Below are positions 1 to 11,270 of a DNA stretch of 64,000 bases, piece by piece. The DNA lies in contig OY821788.1 of assembly GCA_963682175.1 (NCBI GenBank), forward strand, positions 12,666,001-12,730,000, written 5' to 3'. Positions within the stretch are counted from its first letter, which is position 1. Each line of letters opens with the position of its first letter. Under the pieces are notes generated by a model. The model was not told the DNA's origin. It was given only the letters and a program-made list of their open reading frames with translations, and did not search any database. The position numbers and the translations under genes are program-made. The DNA is from Triglochin maritima. Taxonomy: Eukaryota > Streptophyta > Magnoliopsida > Alismatales > Juncaginaceae.

Positions 1-1315
1 ATCCATGTAGTATCTTGCTTGCATTCATTGAGGACAATGCATGAAGTAGGTGTGGGGGGGTGTTTTACGTGTGTACATAGTTGAGTCTTTTTCCTTTGAT
101 TTTGTTTTCTTTTGTTTGCATTGTTAGGGTCATGATAGTGTGCTGCATTTAATATCGATATATCTGCTTGCCATGATCCTTGGGTGACTTGTCTTCTTTT
201 GCTTGCCTAGTGCTTCAAAATTTTCACATTTCTTTCAAAATCTTCATGTGTTTTCGAAAGAAAATGTTTTGTGGGTTTTGCGTGTGTTTAGTATGTGCAA
301 AACCGTTGAGAGGCAAAGTAAAATGAAAGCTCCCAAAATTGTCTTGAACTTGATGCATTAGGATATCTAGTACGTGGCTTTAAGATTTATCGAGTCGTTA
401 GGATGCACCCCAGTTTTCCTTTGGGGGTGAGTAATCATAGGGTTTCAGTGCTCAAACATTCAAAGAAGTCCACCCTGAACCTAGTGAGTCAATAATTCGT
501 GTTTGTTAATTTAGGAAGATTGTTGTAGTCAAGGACCCTTTAAATTCTGTTGTGAGACATTAAGTGTAGGGGTTTTGGTTCATGTGTAGATAAAAAATAA
601 GTGAGTAGGTGTTCTCTCTTCTCACACGGCTCCTATCACTCGGGAAAGTATGTCTGAGGGGACTTTGTGCCTGGTGCTTTCGAGTCATCTGACTTGGGAT
701 GCGCCGACCGAACTCCCGTTACACGGGTGGTAGGGATTGCCCTATGTGGAGATTTGGGGAAAGGTGTACGTGATAGTGTAAGTCCTCATGGGCAATGATG
801 CACGAAACCTGACCCTGGGAGAATGAAGCTCCAACTAATAAAAAGAAAAAGAAAAAAAATGTGAAAAGAAAGAAAAAGAAAAAAATGGTAATGCAAATAA
901 GATCCTTAATGGACCTTACACTTTGTATCACTTGAGGATGTTGAGGTTGTCCATGTCTTTCACCTAATTCCTTATTTAACTTGCACGAATGGTTCATTAG
1001 GCTAGGTGTGGACTGATCACTTATATAGAGTCGGCCCGTAGCATTACAGCGTCCATTGATCGACAAAATTTGTCCAACGAGTCGAGGTCTAGATTGAATA
1101 ATGCATCTTGTTCGGATTTTGTGGGTATATCCGCTGAAAACCCTCAGGAGACAACACTCCTCCTCCTTGGCAACAAGGAGGTTTAACGGCTTGTTGCACG
1201 TGCTAAGTGCAACCGTGATTCCTACGAAAGTGAGTTAGGATTTCTTGTTTTTCGTATGCTTTTTCCTTTTCTTTGTTTTGCTCGAGACTAGCAAAAACTT
1301 AGGTGTGGGGGTATT
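1..1315 (+). mobile_element. 3' internal non-coding part of an Athila/Tat-like gypsy retrotransposon
   Basis: No open frame of substance is present. The stretch lies directly upstream of an LTR in the same orientation. It ends with a purine tract (AGGTGTGGGGG, about 1302-1312) a few bases before the LTR, as expected of the polypurine tract that primes plus-strand synthesis in Athila/Tat elements. A second similar G-rich tract is at about 48-61. The reverse transcriptase and gag of this copy would lie off the left edge of the window. The class assignment rests on the tract and on the LTR relationship, not on protein evidence. Confidence 0.5.
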
Positions 1316-2876
1316 TGATTGACATCATTTCATGCTTATATTTGTACCTTATATCCATTATCTTACACCTAAGCAATGCTACGTGACGAGTTTTATGTTT
1401 AGTTTTCAGAAATAAAGAGGTTTGAAGAGAAGAGCCATGAAAGGACCCAAAAGCAGGAAAAAAGGACCTAATTGTGAGACCTGGGGACCAAGATGCAAGG
1501 GAGAAGGACCTGATCGTAAGACAGAAGGACCTAAGAGCAAAACAGGAAACTCCACACCATCATGAGGAGTATTTTGTCAATTCGATTCGGGTCGGAGCTC
1601 CACTAAACAAGTTAGATGCATCCAAGACCAAGAAACACACCAAGGAAAGCCCACCAGAAGACCCAGACGGATCTGGGCTTTATAGGCCGCCAATTGGCGG
1701 TCTGGATCATGCCAGATCCGCCCCAACTTCTCCTGGACTTGTATTAATGTTCGTTTAGGCTATTTTTGGTATTGGTTTAGTCCCACATCGGGGGATTGTC
1801 CCGGATTAGCTTTTTCCATGCTTATAAATAGAACTCTTCACCTCCCATTGTATCCATCTCTCTCTTGGTGGCCTTCTTCCCTACTAAGAGTGAAGCCTTG
1901 AAGCAAAACTCTGGTGGAGGAAGGGCTGCTTGTAAATTGGAGTGAGTAATAATAGAAGTTTTTGTTTGCTTTAGTTTTTACATTGCTTAGTTAATTTCAA
2001 TGTCTTGCATGTTTCTTTAGTCTCATGTTCTTTTAGTTTCTTTAATATTTCTTGCTTCCTTAGATTAATTTCATTTCAGTATTAATGCTTTCTTTTGTTA
2101 GAGTAGTTATTTTAAATATGTGTGAGTAGTTCCATCCCCATTTGGGGGGTGGAGAAATATGTGATATAATCATGTAGTGTATTAAGTGTGTGTTATCTTT
2201 ATCCCTTGAGCTTTATATGATTTCCATAACCATCTAATGGGTTTTCACTCTTATCTTTGATATGCTAATGCTCTTGAATGAAGCTTAGCTTATGCTTTGA
2301 TTAGTGGACCTATTTTATGGGGAATGATAAGGTTAGGATATGGATAGGAATTAATATTGGAAACACAACTTGTAGTGTATGTCCTCTTGTTGCCTATACC
2401 TTAGCTAATGTCTTGTATGTTTTAATGATGTAGTCTTATCTTAATTCATGTGGAGGCATAGTAGGGTCTAGTCTTTATACTTGAGTTCATGTAGCTTCAT
2501 TTCAATCATTGTCTTGTATGTTTTAATGATGTAGTCTTATCTTAATTCATGTAGAGGTAAGATTGGATGTAGTTTTATGATTTCATGCACTACATGTTGT
2601 GAGGAGCTTAATTGAACACACACACACACACATCTTTATGTTCACATCAGTTCTCTACCCCCTTTGGGGTTTAGTTTTATTGCTTATCTTCATTTCCTTT
2701 TGCATTCTAGTTTAGCATTGTAGTGTAGTTTAGTGTAACCAATCCTTTTCTCCTTTCTTTACCCCTTGCCTTCGCACAAACCAAGTGTCGACACACCTCC
2801 CAGTGGACGACCCGTATTTGCCACCGCTTCAACGCGGCCGTGCACTTGCGGTAGAAATATAAAACGATCAATCATT
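1316..2876 (+). repeat. LTR of an Athila/Tat-like gypsy element, probably the 3' LTR
   Basis: The start TGATTGACATC and the end GATCAATCA give TG...CA termini. The last 15 bases match the end of the LTR at 19517-21271 read on the minus strand. A TATA box (CTTATAAATAGA) lies near 1823. A palindromic stretch GCCGCCAATTGGCGG is at about 1688-1702. The first half aligns with 54234-55027 (shared ACGAGTTTTATGTTTAG and the following bases). Because the element internal region is to the left, I read this as the 3' LTR of a plus-oriented copy. It appears to have landed in the gag of the minus-oriented gypsy element that follows. Confidence 0.6.
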
Positions 2877-3904
2877 GTGTCATTTGACTCAGTTGCATTT
2901 CCAGAGTTTGCAAGGAATTCAAGTTGGACTTCAATAAATTTTGAGTGGTTTCCATGAACATTTGGAAGGTTTGTTCTAAGGAATCAAGTCTGGGATCAAC
3001 TATGAGGCTCAAGGTAAAATTTGGGAAATTGTTGAGTTGGGTGTTGATGGGTTGAGAATGAGTCCAATGATTGGTAGTTGAGTGTTGGTAGAATTTTGGG
3101 TATTTGGGAGGATACTGGGATGGACATGAAGTATGATACTCAGGATTTATAAGTTTTTCACATGAATAAGTCCTCCATGAGTAAGACGTGAATGTGTATG
3201 GGTCATAATGAGTACTTTGGGGAAAACATCATCACATTTGGGCTCGGGAGGAACATACTAACACTCTTCGAACACCTGACCACTTAAACATCTTTGGTCA
3301 TCTGACGTGGCTTCTGGAACCATCGATCCAATAATAACCTCTACCACACACACGAAAGAGGTCAAAGTTTCTTGTAATGACTCAGTTTGTTCACCAACAT
3401 ATGATCCAACACAACTAGATGATGATCTAGCAGTCGGTGCCTCTCTCATATTACCCTAATCTGAAGACTGCTCAGCCACATAATTATAATTATCCCAACC
3501 ATACTGGGTGTTTGTCTGAGGCACCCAGGATATATGGGTTGGATATACCAGGGAGAGTGGTCATGGTCCAAATAATGAAATGAATGATCGCCGATGTGAC
3601 CATTCATCTAAAAAATAACACTCTCAAATCGATTACTCTCACCACCACGAGATCAAGCTCACAAAAATGCTCGACTTGACCCTAAATCACTAAGAGAAAT
3701 GGTGTAAAGGGAAGGAGACTAAACGATAGGAGTAGAGGAGAAGATGACTTAGGTGAGAAGAGAAGAAGACTTAAAAACTAGCGTGGGTAAGGGGAGTATA
3801 GAAGCCTAATCTAGCAGACACAACTCAAATAAGCTTAGGTTGGCTATGGGTCCTTATACTAAATGACACCTAACTGTGACTCCCCACACTCCCGCATGCC
3901 TCAC
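2877..3904 (-). pseudogene. Gypsy (Athila/Tat-like) gag fragment and leader, broken
   Basis: Minus-strand translation gives a broken gag. It includes a C-terminal coiled segment (SLEQTFQMFMETTQ, then LNSLQTLEMQLSQMTQ) of the kind found at the end of the capsid region in Athila/Tat Gag, and an upstream segment containing YGWDNYNYV. Stop codons and frame changes interrupt it. The fragment stops exactly where the plus-strand LTR ends at 2876. On the other side it continues past the inserted copia element to 18670, because the sequence CTCCC is duplicated at 3905-3909 and 18665-18669. Confidence 0.5.
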
Positions 3905-3909
3905 CTCCC

Positions 3910-6087
3910 TTTAGGATTTCGTGTCCCGATGTATGTATATATTTTAAAAAATTAATACGACATACAAGATCGTTTTCATATTTTCAACAATATCTATGTA
4001 CATTACCTAGTGTTTATTCTAATATCATGCAACCCTACATTTATTAAAATAAACCACAAAGGTAGAATCATACCTAAAGTTTCTCTAAAACCTTTTTGAA
4101 GATCCGGAGTCGCGTTGCCCGTTGAATCGTCCACGGATTTGCCTCCGAGTGTTCACCAAACTCTAAACAAGATTAGAGAGAAAAGAGCTAGTCAATCAAT
4201 CTCTAATAAGGCTTAGAATCTAGCTGATAACCCATCTTTAATCTCCTGAGATTTCTATCTCGTAAACTGAAAATTACTAAGAGAATTTCGTGGTGATTAG
4301 AGTAGAGATTAATGAGAGAAATACTTTTTGCATTATTATTAAACAAGTAGGAGGAGGTGCCCTTTTATAGGCTCCCAAAACATCATTATCAAGAGCTATT
4401 CTTTAGCCATGATCCGTTGTTTATTCTCTCCAAAAATTAATCTCTAATTTCCACATAAGAATCCTCAAAAACGTTTTAATTAAATGTAGAATTAATCCAC
4501 CCATGATCTAATTAATCTCTTAATAATTCAGGCAGAAATCGCACTATTCGGTTGACCGAGAATTTTTCTCGGTTATCCGAACCATTCAGTTATAACACGT
4601 GTTCGGTGGACCGTGAGCTAGACGGTCGTCCGAATCCGCATGAGAAAAATTCTCTGGAAAAATTCGGACGAACTACGTCTTTTACTCGGTCCACTGTTGA
4701 CCTACCAAAATTTCTCCTCGGACTGTCTACGGATGACCGTGTCACCTTCGGTCTACCGAAAATACTACTTCTCGGTTGACCGTGCACACTCGGTTCACCG
4801 AACCCGATTGTCCAAGCACTCCAGACAATCTCGGTCAATCAATTGTGTTTACCCGTTCCTCATTCGGTTAACCGATCCGAAGATACCCCGGTCGACCGAA
4901 CAATGAACAGTTCACCGTGTTTGACCCCGATTTTGCCTTTGTCAAATTTTGGATTTATTTCCAACAAAATTTGATCTTTTGGAGGTTTTTAGCAAATTCA
5001 CATCTTATATAATATATTATCATATGTAATATTAAATTATTACACCCCATAATATATATACCTCATATGAATTTATTATGATTCTAATTATGTCAATTCT
5101 CATGACATATTGATTTTATTCATTCACGAGATGTGTCCTATTTTGACATGAAACCCGACACATCATATGAACCTAAAATCAAGCCTCTTGTTTCCCAATT
5201 TTGTGGTGTGACCTATAGGAGGATCTAAGCCAAATTGGCAGCGATATTAAACACTTAATATCTTAAACTATAAGCGGTATCTAGCTACACATTATAGTTA
5301 CCCAATTAGCATAGATGTCTTTGTTCCACCCGAACCAAAATACGATCCATTTAGTGATGTAAGTGCGTCACTTGTGTCCGTCCCTTGCCTCATGATATTA
5401 AAAATATATACAAAGTAGAAATGTGTCATCTTTGTATTATATTCATTTCTTGATCTCTCTAAGCTAATTATAACTATGTAACTTAACTCAAGTTACATTG
5501 TGAACATTATAATTTTGCTTTATCAAGGGGCCCACTAATATCATCACTCGATTAAGAGGGACGATGATAATCGTTTGACTAGCTATCTTTTCCAGCACAA
5601 GTCATGCTCAACCAACTATTGCCTTTATCACTACACTTATTGATATCTTTTGACAATAATCAAATTAAGCACTTCTTGAGTGAAAAGATATAAGTCTCAC
5701 ATCTTAGGATCCAAGACACAGTAAAAACATTAATGACACGAAACACAATTCCATAATGTTTTACTTGTTAGGTCTATTCAATATATAAAAGTAATCTTTT
5801 CCTTTTTTATATACTCGTGTCGTCAATTATTTGTAGAGCTACAACAATCGATGACCAACACGACAATCTTATCTCGGTGATTTATGTTCCATGTTAATTA
5901 CCATGATTGTGAATAACTTTTGATTTATGTAAACCATTATCTCTTAGAGCTCTACGGTTAAGGACCAAGTGCTTCTTCCTTAACACTTCCAAAAGACGAA
6001 TATCATAATCAAGGAACAAAATGTTTGCACATCTAATTCATAATAATTGATATATAAAAGTAAAACTTTTAAAACACATTCCTTTCA
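3910..6087 (-). repeat. 3' LTR of the Tork/Angela-like copia element
   Basis: Aligns base by base with 16546-18664. The ancestral TGTAGTATTTCG start is altered here to TTTAGGATTTCG, and the end is ATTCCTTTCA. A TATA-like box (minus-strand CCTATAAAAGGG) lies near 4370. A cluster of GGTTGACCG/GGTCGACCG-type motifs spans 4548-4910. This copy keeps about 60 bases (about 5722-5783) that are deleted in the partner LTR. Confidence 0.92.
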
Positions 6088-6101
6088 ATCTCCCACTTGT
6101 T
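6088..6101 (-). promoter_or_regulatory. Polypurine tract of the copia element
   Basis: On the minus strand AACAAGTGGGAGAT lies directly next to the start of the 3' LTR. This is the position and composition expected for the RNase-H-resistant purine primer of plus-strand DNA synthesis. Confidence 0.75.
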
Positions 6102-6180
6102 ATCAAAGTTTTCTCTCTCATACATTCTAAATATATAAAACAATAATAACTAGGGTAACCCTCTCTAATCACTCATCAAG

Positions 6181-7038
6181 TCAATCCACATGGTTCCTCA
6201 GACCCATGGACCCTATTTCCAAAGCATACGAGACATCGGGTCTTGTGCAAGTCATCGCGTACATGATTGATCCTATTTCCAAAGCATAAGGGATATCTTT
6301 CATGTACTCGAAGTCTTTACGTGATTCAGTACGTTGAGACTTCTTGAGTTGCACACCCATACTCATTGGCATACTGCCCTTTTTGGAGTTATTCATGCGG
6401 AACCTTTCCAAGACCTTGTCAATGTATGTACGTTGACTTAGGCCAATGAGTCTACAGGATCTATCTCTATATATCTTGATTCCCAAGATGTATTGAGCCT
6501 CACCCATATCTTTCATTGAAAATGCAGATTTCAATGAACTTCCCGTTTGCTCAAGCAAAAGTATATGATTTCCCATGAGGAGTATGTCATCGACATATAA
6601 GATCAAGAACACTATGTGGCTCCCACTAACCTTCTTGTATATACAAGGCTCTTCCTTACTTTGGACGAAGTGAATCTTTTTGACTTCTTCATCAAAGCGT
6701 TTGTTCCAACTCCTTGATGTTTGCTTCAATCCGTAAATGGATCTGTGAAGCTTGCATACTTTCTCGCTATTCTTTGGATCTTCAAAACCTTGAGGTTGTA
6801 CCATGTACACATCCTCCTCCAAGTTCCCATTAATGAATGTCGTTTTGACATTCATTTGTCATATCTCATAATCATGAAATGCGGCAATAGCGAGCATAAT
6901 CCGAATAGACTTGAACATGGCAACCGGTGAAAAAGTTTCATCATAGTCAATTCCTTGAACTTGAGTGAAACCTTTTGCTACAAGCCTCGCTTTGTAGGTT
7001 GTCAAGTTCCCATCCATGTCCATCTTCCTCTTGAAAAC
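6181..7038 (-). pseudogene. Copia reverse transcriptase, RNase H deleted
   Basis: The 224-residue frame at 6181-6855 holds the palm core of a Ty1/copia reverse transcriptase. It shows DVYMVQPQGF, SIYGLKQTSRSW, the catalytic YVDD (LILYVDDILLMGN) and the MYAMTCTRPDV block. The N-terminal fingers (ARLVAKGFTQ-type sequence) lie upstream in another frame up to about 7038, joined across stops. After TCTRPDVSYALEIGS the reading jumps straight to SMGLRNHVD. The RNase H domain expected next (DEDD nuclease, about 130 residues) is therefore absent. A direct repeat CCTATTTCCAAAGCATA at the junction (about 6212 and 6271) suggests how the deletion arose. Confidence 0.85.
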
Positions 7039-8371
7039 TCATTTATTTTGATTGGCATTTTTCCCTTGAGGAAGGTCAACCAAGTTCCACACTTGATTAT
7101 CATAGATGGATTCTATTTCGGATTCCATGGCCTTGAACCATGGTTTGGAGTCCTCTCTTTCCATTGCTTCTTGAAAGGTCGAGGGATCATCGGTATCTAG
7201 TACCATGATCTCATGAAGTCCCAAATACACATCGGGTTTCTTCCTTTCCCTCATTGACATTCTAAGTTCTTTTGGTTCTACGTGTACTTCTCGAACTTCT
7301 TCCACAATTTCTTGTGGAATTGGTTTGTGTTCGATTCTCGAACGTACACTAGGTGGGGAAGATTGAGTTTCTCTCACAATTTCTTGCGAGGGTTTCTCAC
7401 TCACGCTCCCACTAACCAAAGGAACCTCGGTTGGGCCTTCATGATCTTGAATATCATCAGTCATAACATGATCTTGTAGAGTATCTTGAGTCTCCTCAAG
7501 CACAACTCTACTCCCACTACTTTTTATTCTTTCCAGAAATTCTTTTTCTAGAAATACGGCATCCCTCTCTACAATCACTCGATTGGAGGTTATATTCCAA
7601 AAGTAGTATCCTCTTGTCTCACGAGGATAACCTATGAAGAAGCACTTATCCGCTTTTGGTTGAAGTTTGGTCGGCATCAATCTCTTGACGTAGGCCTCAC
7701 AACCCCAAATCTTGAGAAAATTGAGCTTAGGTGTCTTACCACTCCATAGCTCATAAGGCGTTTTCTCTACAGATTTGGATGGAACATTATTTAGTGTGTA
7801 AGCCGCAACTTCTAGTGCATAACTCCAAAAGTAAAGCGGCAATTCAGCTTGACTCATCATTGATCGAACCATGTCGAGTAATGTCTTATTCCTCCTTTCG
7901 GATACCCCATTCCACTGAGGTGTACCGGGAGGGGTGAGGTGTGGTACAATACCACACTCCTTTAGGAATGAGTCAAATTCGGTTCTTAAGTACTCACCTC
8001 CACGATCCGTTCGTAGAGACTTGATTTTCTTGTTGACTTGGTTCTCTACTTCATTCTTGAATTCCTTGAACTTGTCAACGGATTCACTTTTGTTTCTCAT
8101 TAGATAAATATAGTCATAACGACTATAGTCATCCGTGAACGTAATGAAGTACCTAAACCCGTCTCTTGCACTAGTACTCATCGGACCACATACATCGGAA
8201 TGTATCAAATCCAACAGGTCATTCGCTCTCGGTCCTTTCTTCTTGAAATGCCTCTTGGTCATCTTGCCCATTAGGCAAGGTTCGCACGTCTCCAATGATT
8301 TAAAATCAAGTTGACCAAGAATGTTAGCTTCTTGCAATTTCTTGATGCGTTTTTCATTTATGTGACCAAGA
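7039..8371 (-). pseudogene. Copia integrase with start of the RT connection
   Basis: The 432-residue frame at 7039-8337, with a few upstream residues (HYRLGHINEKR) in broken frame, contains the zinc-binding end (CEPCLMGK). The DDE core follows with all three acidic residues visible: D in LIHSDVCGP, D in LRTDRGGEY and E in NGVSERRNKT. The C-terminal signature is KTPYELWSGKTP. Integrase inserts the cDNA into the chromosome. The frame then runs into the region before reverse transcriptase (FQEAMEREDSKPWFKAMESE) and stops at 7039. The catalytic residues are intact, so integrase decay is recent compared with the rest. Confidence 0.9.
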
Positions 8372-8379
8372 CGATAGTG

Positions 8380-8871
8380 TCACAAGAGTGTATCATTCAC
8401 GTGAGTAGTTTTAAGCTTTTTGTTATTGATGTTTAAGATTTGTTTATTATTCAATTCAATCAAATAGAGACCATTCCTCACGAATGCATTTGCATAGAAA
8501 ATACCATTCCTCGATATAGACAAGCAAGAATTTGAAATATTTATATTAAAATTATCTATATCCAAACATGATACAGAAATAATATTCTTGCTAATCGAAG
8601 GCACATAATAAAAATTCTTTAATCATAAATTTAAACCACTAGATAATTGAAGCTCCACAAAACCTTGTGCAATCCCAGCAACGCTCGCACCATTTCCGAC
8701 CTTCAAAATCATCTCGTTCTTTACGAGTTCCTTCCTATCCTTTAGTAGCTGCACATTAGAAATTATGTGAGCACAAGATCCGGTATCAATTACCCAATCA
8801 TGGACAGAGGTGGCTAAATTTATCTCAATAAAAAAATATACCTTTAGCCTTTTTGGGGTGCTTACGTTCAA
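8380..8871 (-). pseudogene. Copia protease and pre-integrase segment
   Basis: Two frames. 8623-8871 carries the aspartic protease active site WVIDTGSCAHI (the D-T/S-G triad of retropepsins) followed by the flap-like LKVGNGASVAG. 8380-8604 carries the GAG-pre-integrase segment (NGLYLIELNNKQ). A stop and a frame shift separate them, so no full polyprotein can be made. The protease would mature Gag and Pol in the virus-like particle. Confidence 0.8.
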
Positions 8872-9137
8872 TCACTCCATTGTCAAGGTCTTCCTTGTAC
8901 TTGGGGCAATTTGGCCGGATGTGTCCCTTTTCGCCGCAGTGAAAGCACTCCGTGTTGGGAGTCGGAGATTTCAAAGATTTCCCCATTGAGGCACTCTGAT
9001 GAGCACCTCCTACTCCCTTGCTCTTGATTGACGTATTCTTGGTGAATTTGCCTTTACATTTGGTGATCTTCTTGCTCCATCCATGGACGGATAGGAAGTG
9101 CTTGTCCCGACCCTTGTCCATGTCAACTTCAGCCGTT
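8825..9137 (-). pseudogene. Copia Gag C-terminal part with zinc knuckle
   Basis: Contains one CCHC zinc knuckle, CFHCGEKGHIRPNCP (C-X2-C-X4-H-X4-C), which binds the element RNA in nucleocapsid. The reading begins at the insertion site of the nested element. Its first residues continue the sense of the Gag fragment at 14498-15070, which stops at LHNTL on the other side. The two halves are one gene split by the insertion. Confidence 0.88.
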
Positions 9138-9142
9138 TTAAG

Positions 9143-10646
9143 TGTAGGATCGTGTGGGTTATGGGTCCACTAATCACTATTACGCTAATCCCTAATTAAT
9201 CAAACAATAAACGCAGCGGAAACAATTTAAAGACTAGTAGGGAAAAGGAACAAGCAAACCACAAATCGACTCGGCATTTTTATAGAGGTTCGGCACCCCA
9301 CCCGGGTCCTAGTCCTCTCTTGCAATCTCCGCTCGACTCCGCGAGCTCCACCTACGACTTCACTATCCGCTCCCCGTTCTGAGCCGGGAGACAACGCCTT
9401 ACAACCGTCAAACTCGCGAACAACCCTCGTCGAGCTTGGAATCCTCTTCTCACAATCCGAGAAGGATCACTTCGGGCTTTCACCGAAGTCTATACTCTTT
9501 TGACAACCTTTGTAACTGAGTGAGATTCACTCTCTAATTGAGCACACTTTGAGTAGGATGAGTGATTGATCAAGTGTGTGAAGTTTAGGCTTATAGAGTG
9601 TAGAATTGGGAGCTTTGAGGATTGAGGTTTCTCTCTAATGAGTTGGGACAATTGGAGTTGGAGAGTTGTGTTAACAACATGTCTTGATCCTCTCTTTATA
9701 AGCTCCTAAAGATTTATAGCCGTTTGGACAAGATTTGATTGGGTTTTGTGCAAGATACACAAGGCAGAAAATCGGGCTGCAAATCTGTCCAGAACCGGTC
9801 GACCGAAACTACTAAACCGGTCGACCGTTCACTTGATTTCAAGGAGAACGGTCGAACAAAAGAATACTCGGTCGGACAAATACGCTAGAACTTAACTCTA
9901 CTTAAGTTAAACGGTCGAACCAAAGTATGGGGCGGTCCACCGTTCAGGGGATTCGGTTGAGATAAAGGTGCAACGGTCGAACGAAGAATGAGTCGACCGA
10001 TAGCAGGGAATTTTGTTTCTTGAAGAAATGTTCAAACGGTCGACCGAAACAAGGTCGTCGTTCGACCGGTTACCGAATGTATTTTGGGGTTAAGTTTGTT
10101 TTATACGAATACGACCGTTATAGGAATACGACAAGAAAAACGACCATATTAAAATCCGGGATCGGTCGACCGAAAAGGTAAAACCGGTCGACCGGTAGAG
10201 TTCGGTAAAATCACTGTGGAGAGTCTGTTATAAACCGGTCGAACTGAGAACTGGTTCGGTCGACCGGTTTCACACAGGAATTCTGGATTTAGGTTTTAAG
10301 TAATTTCCGACTAAGGTTTGGGTGATCTAATGGAGTCCAAATGATATGAGATTTTGTGTGTGACTCCTACAGGGAAACCTAGTGTGTAAGTGATTGGTTT
10401 TTAACTCTTGTATGCTCAATTTACACATGTTCCTAAGACTCAAAATAAAATCAAGATTACAAGTCTTCATATAGCTTTATTACAAATCTTGACTTGATTT
10501 CCTTCCTTCCATGAGTCTTGATCACCTGTAGAGGTTAGCACATGCAATATATATGCAATGCAATATGAGTGCTACTCTACATTACTTATGATTAAGATTA
10601 GGTTGATTAAATCATCAAAACAAGGATTAAGGCCAAAAAGCCAACA
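9143..10646 (-). repeat. 3' LTR of the gag-only element
   Basis: Reads TGTAGGATCGTG...AAAAAGCCAACA on the plus strand. A TATA box for the element promoter (minus CTTATAAAGAG) lies near 9700. Six exact GGTCGACCG palindromes and several degenerate ones lie between 9797 and 10270. Direct partner of 12990-14492. Confidence 0.95.
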
Positions 10647-10660
10647 ATCTCCCCTTTTTT
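10647..10660 (-). promoter_or_regulatory. Polypurine tract of the gag-only element
   Basis: Minus-strand AAAAAAAGGGGAGAT lies directly at the edge of the 3' LTR, the expected place for the plus-strand primer. Confidence 0.8.
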
Positions 10661-11270
10661 TATGATGGCAACCTATATCTTAATACTTGAAAAGTTTAAA
10701 TGTAAACTATGCATAAAAATGCTCCCCCTATGGATGTGCATAGTTTTTGTTCAATTTTAACCAATTTTCAAGTTACTCCCCTTTAATTATCTCTCCCCCT
10801 TTGACATCCATCAAAAACAAAAATAATTATGACTTTAAGCAAAGAATTTGGATGTCTTGTAATGAAGTTGCTCCCCCTAAATTTTGCACTTCATTACTCT
10901 AATAATAGATATAACATTTAAGCTCCCCCTATCAATAAGGCTAGATGGAAACTATGAGTATGATTCAAGTTAAGTTCATTTTAGTTTCAACTTAAGCCTT
11001 ATTCTAACATCCATTTAAAATTTGACAATTAAAATGAATGGATGTGCATAATTGATTTGCAATGAATGGGGTAAATGATTTGCAATGAATTAAATACTAA
11101 GGATATGACAATTAAGCATATAAAACTAGATTAGAGCTAATTTAACATGAATTGTATAGATAGGAATTTTATACCAATGTTGAATTCGAATTTTGCTCCA
11201 ATCTCATTTGGTGATGCAACCGGATTTGAATTTGACTCTTGAGCTCACCCGGTCACCACCAATTTCCTCT
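10661..11270 (-). other. Non-coding 3' internal stretch of the gag-only element
   Basis: AT-rich, with repeated TCCCCCT-type blocks (for example 10721-10940). No pol domain can be read in any frame. This is where protease through RNase H would lie in an autonomous copia element, so pol has been lost or was never present. Confidence 0.6.
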
